Below the pieces are notes generated by a model. The model was not told the origin of the DNA. It worked only from the letters and a program-made list of their open reading frames with translations, and did no database searches. Below are positions 58,377 to 64,000 of a stretch of DNA of 64,000 nucleotides, piece by piece. The stretch comes from Brevibacterium jeotgali (GTDB lineage Bacteria; Actinomycetota; Actinomycetes; Actinomycetales; Brevibacteriaceae). The DNA lies in NCBI RefSeq assembly GCF_900169175.1, contig NZ_FXZM01000008.1:62001-126000 (forward strand), in the 5' to 3' direction. The number at the start of each line of letters is the position of its first letter. The first letter of the stretch is position 1. A program made the translations under genes and the position numbers.

Positions 58377-60755
58377 GTGCTCTTCCTCCGTGTGCTCGCG
58401 TCCGTCGCCTGCGTCCTGGGCCTCGTCGTCCCGGGCGTCGCCGTCGCGACACCTGCCCAGGCCGTCGGTTCCAGCGCTCCTCCGGCCGCGGGCGAGGCCG
58501 CGAGCGGCGTCGTCGTGATCGGCGCGTCCGGCCTCACGCTGTCGGACATCGGACCGGAGCGCACCCCGCACCTCTGGTCGATGGCGGAGGACGGAGCGTC
58601 CGCGAACCTCGCCGTCCGCACGCTGACGCCCGCGACCTGCGCGGCTGCGGGCTGGCTGAGCTTCGGCGCAGGTGCGCGGATGCACAGCGTCGACCTCACC
58701 CCGGACTGGTTCAGTCCACTGCTCGCCCACACCTCGTGCCCGCGGATGATCGACCCCGTCCCGGACACCGCCGCCGAGGCCCCGGGCGCCGACGATCCCG
58801 ATGCCGCAGAGGCGTCGGTGGAATCCGACGTCTCCCACGACCCCGACGTCCCCGCCGGCACGCCGGTCGCGGCCGGCCCCGCCACCTTCGAGGACTTCGA
58901 CCGGGTCCTCGCCGCGAACGCGGGCTCGGGCTACAGCGCTGATCCGGGTGTCTTCACCCGCTCCGCGGACAGCGACGACTGGTGCACGGCGGCCTACGGC
59001 AGGGGCGCAGCATACGCGGCGGCGGACGAGGAGGGCCGCGTGACGACCTGGGCCCCGACCACGAGCCTGGTCACCGATCCGACCAAAGCCTCGGCGGGCG
59101 AGGACAGCGCACAGATCCTCGACGCCTGCGCGCTCACCCTCATCGACGCGGGCACCGCGGCGGACCCCACCTGGGAGCCGAACGCGTGGCACGCGTGGAA
59201 CGACGAGTCGCTGGGCCGCACGCGCACCGGACAGATCGCGGCGCTGGATGCCCGCGTCGGCCGGATCCTCGAGCAGACGCCGGACTCCTCCGACATCATC
59301 GTCGCGGGCCTGGGCGATGCCGACCACCCCTCGCGCCTGCGTGCGGTGATCGCCACGGGCCCGTCCTATGAGCCCGGCACACTGCGCTCCTCGTCGACCC
59401 GTCAGCCGGGCCTCGTGCAGCTCACCGACGTGCTCCCGGCCGCGATCGGTGAGATCGGACTCGAGTCAGCGGGGGTCTCTCCCGCGAGCTTCGTCGTCGA
59501 TCCCTCCGACGACGCCGCCTCCCGGATGAACGCTCTGGTCGCGGACTCCCGCAAGGCGGGGACGGTCCACACGCACGCGCAGACCTTCAGCGTCCTCCTC
59601 GACGTCATCCACTACGCGCTCACGATCGCGCTGGCGATCCTGCTGCTGACGCCCGTCGTCCGCACGCTGCGGACGAAGACTCCCCGCACGCTGGCCGCCC
59701 TGCGGACATACGGCGCATGGACGTGCTTCACGATCGGGCTGCTGCCGATGGCGGGCTTCGTGGCCGGGATCCTGCCGTGGGGCCGCCTGCCGGCCCCCGG
59801 GTGGGGACTCACCGGTGCGATCGCGCTGGGCACGGCGGCGCTCCTGGCCGTGTCCGTCGCAGGACCGTGGCGGCGCACCTGGCAGGGCCGCGTGGCGGCC
59901 GTCTCACTGGTGTCCGCCGTCGTGCTCGTCGTCGATGTCGCGCTGGGATCCCGCCTGCAGTTCAACGCTCTCATGGGGTACAACCCGATCGTCGCGGGCC
60001 GCTTCTACGGACTCGGCAATCAGGGCGCCGCGCTCTTCCTCACGGCGGCGCTCCTGGGTCTGGGCATCGTCTCATCGCGCCTGGTCGACGCGGGCAGGGC
60101 CGTGACGGCACGTCTGCTGGTCGCAGGATTCGCCGTCGTGTCCGTCATCGTCCTGGGCAACCCTGCATGGGGTGCGAAGTTCGGCGGCACGGTCGCCGCG
60201 ATCGTCGGCTTCACCGTCCTGCTGCTGTCCCTCTTCCGGATCCGCGTGAGCATCCTGCGACTGGTGCTCATCGGGGCGGGCGCGCTCACGATCATCGTGG
60301 GCGTCGCGGGACTGGACTATCTGCGACCGCCCGCCGAGCGCTCGCACTTCGGCAACTTCTTCGGCCAGGCCCTCGATGGCCAGCTCCTCGACGTCATCGC
60401 CCGCAAGCTGGAAGCGAACCTGAGGATCATCGTCATCAATCCGGCGCTCGCGATCGTCGTGCCGCTGGCCGTCTTCACGGTCCTCTTCAGTCTGGCGTAC
60501 CTGCAGCGCTACACGGCCACCGCGGGACTCGCACGCCCCTGGGCGCACACACTGCCGCCGGCGCTCGCGCACCCCACCGTCCATGCGGGCTTCCTGTCCG
60601 CGGCCATCGCTCTGGGTGTGGGGCTCGTCATCACCGATTCCGGCGTCGCGGTCCCCGCGACCGGAGCCATGATGCTCGTACCGATGCTCGTCGTCATGAG
60701 CGTGGGCATCGACCGTGAGAGGTCGTCCACGATGACGCCCGAGGCCCTCCGATGA
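58377..60755 (+). CDS. large membrane protein with alkaline-phosphatase-like ectodomain (copy 1)
   Basis: A 792-aa protein. It has a signal peptide or anchor (about 1-29), then an extracytoplasmic region (about 30-410) with features of the alkaline-phosphatase/phosphodiesterase fold: G-V-V-V-I-G-A-S-G-L, R-T-P-H-L-W, T-P-A-T-C-A-A-A-G-W-L as possible nucleophile site, and S-S-S-T-R-Q-P-G-L-V-Q-L-T-D. Then 8-10 membrane segments (about 415-780) with the conserved R-F-Y-G-L-G-N-Q. An acidic Asp/Pro/Ala insert is near 125-165. Function unknown; an envelope-polymer phosphotransferase or hydrolase is a guess. The GTG start lies 6 bases after TAGGCT. Confidence 0.75.
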   Translation: MLFLRVLASVACVLGLVVPGVAVATPAQAVGSSAPPAAGEAASGVVVIGASGLTLSDIGPERTPHLWSMAEDGASANLAVRTLTPATCAAAGWLSFGAGARMHSVDLTPDWFSPLLAHTSCPRMIDPVPDTAAEAPGADDPDAAEASVESDVSHDPDVPAGTPVAAGPATFEDFDRVLAANAGSGYSADPGVFTRSADSDDWCTAAYGRGAAYAAADEEGRVTTWAPTTSLVTDPTKASAGEDSAQILDACALTLIDAGTAADPTWEPNAWHAWNDESLGRTRTGQIAALDARVGRILEQTPDSSDIIVAGLGDADHPSRLRAVIATGPSYEPGTLRSSSTRQPGLVQLTDVLPAAIGEIGLESAGVSPASFVVDPSDDAASRMNALVADSRKAGTVHTHAQTFSVLLDVIHYALTIALAILLLTPVVRTLRTKTPRTLAALRTYGAWTCFTIGLLPMAGFVAGILPWGRLPAPGWGLTGAIALGTAALLAVSVAGPWRRTWQGRVAAVSLVSAVVLVVDVALGSRLQFNALMGYNPIVAGRFYGLGNQGAALFLTAALLGLGIVSSRLVDAGRAVTARLLVAGFAVVSVIVLGNPAWGAKFGGTVAAIVGFTVLLLSLFRIRVSILRLVLIGAGALTIIVGVAGLDYLRPPAERSHFGNFFGQALDGQLLDVIARKLEANLRIIVINPALAIVVPLAVFTVLFSLAYLQRYTATAGLARPWAHTLPPALAHPTVHAGFLSAAIALGVGLVITDSGVAVPATGAMMLVPMLVVMSVGIDRERSSTMTPEALR

Positions 60756-62869
60756 GGCGCGCGATCGCGGCGGTGTGGGCCATCATCCTCCTCCTCGCGC
60801 TGACTGCCGCCCCCGCGCTTGCGGCCGGTCCACCGGCGCAGCCGCCCAACCCCGAGCAGGACGAGGCGAGTGCTCACCCCGTCGTCCTGCTGGGATTCGC
60901 CGGCCTGACCTTCGAGGACCTCGATCCGAACCGGACGCCGCACCTGTGGCGGCTCATCGACGAGAGCGCCGTCGGCTCGCTCACCCCTCGTTCCGTGCGC
61001 GACACCAGCTGCGCGGCGGACGGGTGGCTAGCCCTGAGCTCCGGACGGCGCGCAGCGGATGAGCCCCGGCCCACGTGCCGCGTGCTGCAGGAGCCGATCG
61101 GCGGGTGGGTGCCCGACTGGGACGTGTACCTGGACCAGGCCGCGGAGGACAACTACACGCCGGCAGTCGGAACACTCACCGAGGCGGTGGAGGCGGCCGA
61201 CGCCCGCGTCACGGGGATCGGTCCCGGCGCTGCGATCGGCACCGCGCGGTCGGACGGGCGCACCGAGGACTGGCAGCCCCTGCGCGAGCCCGGTGAGGTG
61301 GGTGAGCAGGTGACGGCGGCCGCGGGGACGTCGGACATCGTGCTCGTCGACCTCGGAAGCGTGTACTCGCCCGGGCAGTCCGTCACGGGCATCGACGAAG
61401 CCGTCGGCGAGGTCCTCGCAGCGACCGACGGGCTGCCTGCCGCCCAGTCCCCCACCCTCATCGCCGCCTCGATCGCCGATGCCCGCACCGATGATTCGCG
61501 GATGCAGTTCGCCGCCGTGCGCGGCGGGATCGGTGCCGGCGGACCGCTGGGCGGCGACGGATCGTCACAGCTGATCACGTCGTCATCCACGCGGCAGCCC
61601 GGGCTCGTGCAGGTCACGGACCTCACCCCCACGCTCCTCGCGTCCGCGGGCGTCACGGGGGCCGGCGGGTTCGCGGGCGCTCCCGTGTCGTTCGTCGACG
61701 GCCCCGCCGATGCCGCGGACAAGCAGCAGAGGATGATCGACCGGCAGACCGCCGTCCTCACGCAGGAGAACGTCTCCGCCTGGTTCTATGCCGCGTGGGG
61801 GATCCTCCTCGCGGGCCTGCTGGTGACGTGCTCCGTGATCGTCAGGAGGCGCGGACCGCGGAGGGCGGCGAACATCATGCGGGTCGGAGGACTGCTCGGA
61901 GCCGCACTGCCCATCTCCACGTTCCTCGTCAACGTACTGCCGTGGGAGCGCTGGCCGTCCGCGGACGTCGCGATGCTGGGCGGGGTCGCCGGGTGGGCGA
62001 TCGTGCTCACCGCGCTCGGATTCCTGGGGCCGTGGCGGAGACTGCCGGGGGGCCCGCTGGGCTTCATCGCCGTCACGACCGTCGGGGTGCTCGCCGTCGA
62101 CGTCAGCACCGGGTCCTCGCTCCAGATGTCGACGCTGCTGGGAGAACCGCTGCTCATCGCGTCGCGGTTCTACGGGATCGGCAACTCAGCGCTCGCACTG
62201 TACTGCACCGCTCTGCTGGTGGGCCTGGGCGTCGTCTGCTCCTGGATGCGACGACGCTGGTCGATCACAGCGGTCGTCGTCTCAGCAGTGCTGGGCTCCT
62301 GCGTGCTGCTCGCGACCCCTGGGCTCGGCACCAAGTTCGGTTCCGTGCCCACGCTCCTCCTGGGCACGGCCTTCTTCGCCGTCACCGCCGCAGGCGTGAC
62401 GATGTCGTGGAGGCGCCTCATGCTGATCGGCGGCGGTGGCGCGGCAGGGCTCATGCTGCTCGTGCTGTTCCTCGACTGGACGCGCCCCACGGACCGGCGG
62501 ACACACTTCGGGAACTTCTTCGACTCGATCCTCACCGGAGAAGCCGGTGCCGTGCTCCTGCGGAAGATCGGCATGAACATCGACATCCTCACGCAGAGCT
62601 GGATGACGATCCTCCTGCCGTTCGCGCTGGCGGCGATTCTGTGGGCCGCCATCTCCCCGAATCGATTCCGCATCCCCCTGCTGGGTGAGTGGTACCGCGA
62701 GATGCCGCTGCTGCGCACGTCCGTCATCTCACTGGCCGTGCTGCTGACCGTGGGCACGTTCATCAACGACTCCGGCATCGTCGTGCCGGCCGTCGGCATC
62801 CTCTTCCTGGTGCCGGCCCTCACCCACCTCGTCGGGGCGAAGGCGAAGGCACTGCCACTCGACCGGTGA
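60752..62869 (+). CDS. large membrane protein with alkaline-phosphatase-like ectodomain (copy 2)
   Basis: A 705-aa paralogue of the preceding protein, coupled by ATGA. It has a signal peptide (A-P-A-L-A, about 20-24), then the ectodomain with V-V-L-L-G-F-A-G-L, R-T-P-H-L-W-R, T-S-C-A-A-D-G-W-L and S-S-S-T-R-Q-P-G-L-V-Q-V-T-D. A membrane half follows with R-F-Y-G-I-G-N and H-F-G-N-F-F-D. The pair shares architecture but is diverged, so they may act as a heterodimer or on different substrates. Confidence 0.75.
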   Translation: MRRAIAAVWAIILLLALTAAPALAAGPPAQPPNPEQDEASAHPVVLLGFAGLTFEDLDPNRTPHLWRLIDESAVGSLTPRSVRDTSCAADGWLALSSGRRAADEPRPTCRVLQEPIGGWVPDWDVYLDQAAEDNYTPAVGTLTEAVEAADARVTGIGPGAAIGTARSDGRTEDWQPLREPGEVGEQVTAAAGTSDIVLVDLGSVYSPGQSVTGIDEAVGEVLAATDGLPAAQSPTLIAASIADARTDDSRMQFAAVRGGIGAGGPLGGDGSSQLITSSSTRQPGLVQVTDLTPTLLASAGVTGAGGFAGAPVSFVDGPADAADKQQRMIDRQTAVLTQENVSAWFYAAWGILLAGLLVTCSVIVRRRGPRRAANIMRVGGLLGAALPISTFLVNVLPWERWPSADVAMLGGVAGWAIVLTALGFLGPWRRLPGGPLGFIAVTTVGVLAVDVSTGSSLQMSTLLGEPLLIASRFYGIGNSALALYCTALLVGLGVVCSWMRRRWSITAVVVSAVLGSCVLLATPGLGTKFGSVPTLLLGTAFFAVTAAGVTMSWRRLMLIGGGGAAGLMLLVLFLDWTRPTDRRTHFGNFFDSILTGEAGAVLLRKIGMNIDILTQSWMTILLPFALAAILWAAISPNRFRIPLLGEWYREMPLLRTSVISLAVLLTVGTFINDSGIVVPAVGILFLVPALTHLVGAKAKALPLDR

Positions 62870-62902
62870 GGCTGAGCGGACGGCTCCCGGCCTGCAGCCG
62901 GG

Positions 62903-62958
62903 TGGTCCCTGCCGGCTGGTCCCTGCCGGCTGGTCCCTGCTGGCTGGTCCTCTGCTGA
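62903..62958. repeat. 14-bp tandem repeat, three good copies
   Basis: TGGTCCCTGCCGGC repeated at 62903-62916, 62917-62930 and 62931-62944 (one change), plus a degenerate copy after it. It starts 34 bases after the second membrane protein gene. The rest of the 380-base gap to the LPRTG gene holds a terminator hairpin and irregular TCAGAG-rich direct repeats at about 63170-63255; no gene is seen. Confidence 0.85.
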
Positions 62959-63100
62959 CCAGTCCCCCTCTGGGCCGTCTCCTGCTCGAGTGCGTACGAC
63001 CTGGTCCGCTCCGCGCGCGTCGGGGCCGAATCGGGCTCACTCACTGGTGCACTCGATATCGCAGGCGGTCGTGGGCAGGAGAATCTGCCGGGAAGCACGG

Positions 63101-63134
63101 CGAAGGGCCCGCACGTCTCCGTGCGGACCCTTCG
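63101..63134. terminator. bidirectional terminator between convergent genes
   Basis: CGAAGGG-C-CCGCACG pairs with CGTGCGG-A-CCCTTCG: a 15-bp stem with one mismatch and a TCTC loop. It lies between the twin membrane genes and the surface protein gene. Confidence 0.7.
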
Positions 63135-63248
63135 TGTGCCGAGGTACCGGTGACGCTGAGGTCCTCACCGGTCAGAGACTCTCATCAGACAGAGGCTCTC
63201 ACTCCTCAGAGGCCCTGACACATCAGAGACCTCCGTCAAAGACCTCCG

Positions 63249-64000
63249 TCAGAGGCCCTTGCCGCGCTTGCGGCTGGCTGCCAGTGCTGCACCGCCCGCC
63301 GCGACGAGTGCCGCCGCGAGACCGAGGATGCCGCCCAGCTCTGCGCCGGTGCGAGGCAGATCGCCGCTGTCATCGTCGCGGGCCTCGTCGTCGCGACCGT
63401 CGTCACCACTGCCGCCGCCGTCGCCGCCGTTGTCACCGTCGTCGCCGTTGTCATCGTCGCGGCCGTCATCGCCACCGCCCTCGCTGTCCTCGTCGCCATC
63501 GCCGCCATCGGACCCGTTGTCGTCGCCGTCCTCGCCCGGCTGAGCATCCGTGACGGTGACCGTGAGGTCGAGCGAACGGCTGACCGGCAGCGGGCTGTCA
63601 TCCCACCATGCGTGCTCCGGATCCGCGACGAGCGTCGCGGTGACCGTGTGCTCACCGGTCGCCACGTCATCGCCGGCTGCGACGGTGAGCTCGCTCTCCG
63701 TCGAGCCCTCTGCGATCGCGTCGAGCACCGCGGACTCCACAGTCGTGGCGTTCGCCGCCGTGAACGCGTCCTCAACCCCTGCGAGGTCGGCGGAGAAGCC
63801 GTCCGGCAGTTCGAGCGCCAGGTCGAAGGGTCCCTCGATATCGCGCGCGGCCTCGGTCATGAAGGTGAGCCCGACATCGCCGCCCTGCTCGACCTCGATC
63901 TCCTCACCGCCCTCATAGGTGAACGACGCCTCGAGATCCTCCGTGCGGATGACGTCGAGAGCGAAGTCCGCCTGACGCTCCTGCGGATCGCCCTCGACGA
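63249..64000 (-). CDS. LPRTG-anchored surface protein, 5' end beyond window
   Basis: Partial: about 250 codons of the 3' end are present and the frame is open to position 64000. The visible part has beta-rich, Thr/Val/Asp-rich segments, then an Asp/Gly-rich spacer of about 60 residues. The sortase signal follows, L-P-R-T-G, a hydrophobic stretch (I-L-G-L-A-A-A-L-V-A-A-G) and the tail R-K-R-G-K-G-L. It is a cell-wall-attached protein; its N-terminal function cannot be seen. No sortase gene is in the window. Confidence 0.88.
   Translation of the reverse strand, partial: VEGDPQERQADFALDVIRTEDLEASFTYEGGEEIEVEQGGDVGLTFMTEAARDIEGPFDLALELPDGFSADLAGVEDAFTAANATTVESAVLDAIAEGSTESELTVAAGDDVATGEHTVTATLVADPEHAWWDDSPLPVSRSLDLTVTVTDAQPGEDGDDNGSDGGDGDEDSEGGGDDGRDDDNGDDGDNGGDGGGSGDDGRDDEARDDDSGDLPRTGAELGGILGLAAALVAAGGAALAASRKRGKGL

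Overview
The window is GC-rich DNA with actinobacterial gene content and order. A Micrococcales member, possibly close to Brevibacterium, is my best guess, but this rests on gene families (DUF222-HNH protein, tsaB-rimI-tsaD block, rplM-rpsI-glmM-glmS-acpS synteny, BMP-type nucleoside importer) and not on a phylogeny. Most long antisense open frames are GC-driven shadows and are left out. I see no rRNA, tRNA, CRISPR array or complete insertion sequence.

Layout: 0-5.8 kb is a minus-strand nucleoside uptake operon (BMP lipoprotein, ATPase, two permeases, cytidine deaminase). At 5.9-11.6 kb lie a MarR regulator and then the lower mevalonate pathway, mvk-mvaD-pmk-idi2, translationally coupled by 4- to 11-base overlaps and followed by trpF. 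At 11.6-18.7 kb are an ABC-F ATPase, a HAD hydrolase, ispE-rsmA (a MEP-pathway kinase beside the rRNA dimethylase), a THUMP-like methyltransferase and a rhodanese. At 18.8-29.8 kb are a GH3 lipoprotein, an ArsR-type regulator with a small divergent gene, a peroxidase-like/flavoprotein pair, a GCS2 carboxylate-amine ligase, a large DUF222-HNH protein and a small membrane protein.

From 29.9 to 58.1 kb runs a conserved minus-strand housekeeping series: Nudix, tsaD, SRPBCC, rimI, tsaB, an alanine racemase fused to TsaE, nnr, then acpS, glmS, glmM, rpsI and rplM. It is split by two accessory blocks. The first (37.3-46.3 kb) is catabolic: an M20 amidohydrolase, an APC permease, a TetR/amine oxidase pair, and a LysR/AbgT-transporter/M20-dipeptidase module. 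The second (49-55.6 kb) holds an arsenite-type permease, a TetR/glyoxalase pair, a TetR/paired-SMR efflux operon, coaA and an ABC exporter. At 58.4-62.9 kb are two tandem paralogous membrane proteins with an alkaline-phosphatase-like ectodomain. The right edge cuts a sortase-anchored (LPRTG) surface protein.

The most consistent regulatory signal is a TANNNT -10 box placed 6 or 7 bases before the start codon of at least 13 genes that lack a good Shine-Dalgarno sequence. This is the signature of leaderless mRNAs. Internal operon genes instead use ATGA/GTGA overlaps or clear Shine-Dalgarno sites. Several TetR/LysR/MarR genes have clear palindromic operators, the best being twin 19-bp sites 31 bp apart between a TetR and a glyoxalase gene. 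The window holds both the lower mevalonate genes and a MEP-pathway gene (ispE), so the organism may make isoprenoid precursors by two routes.
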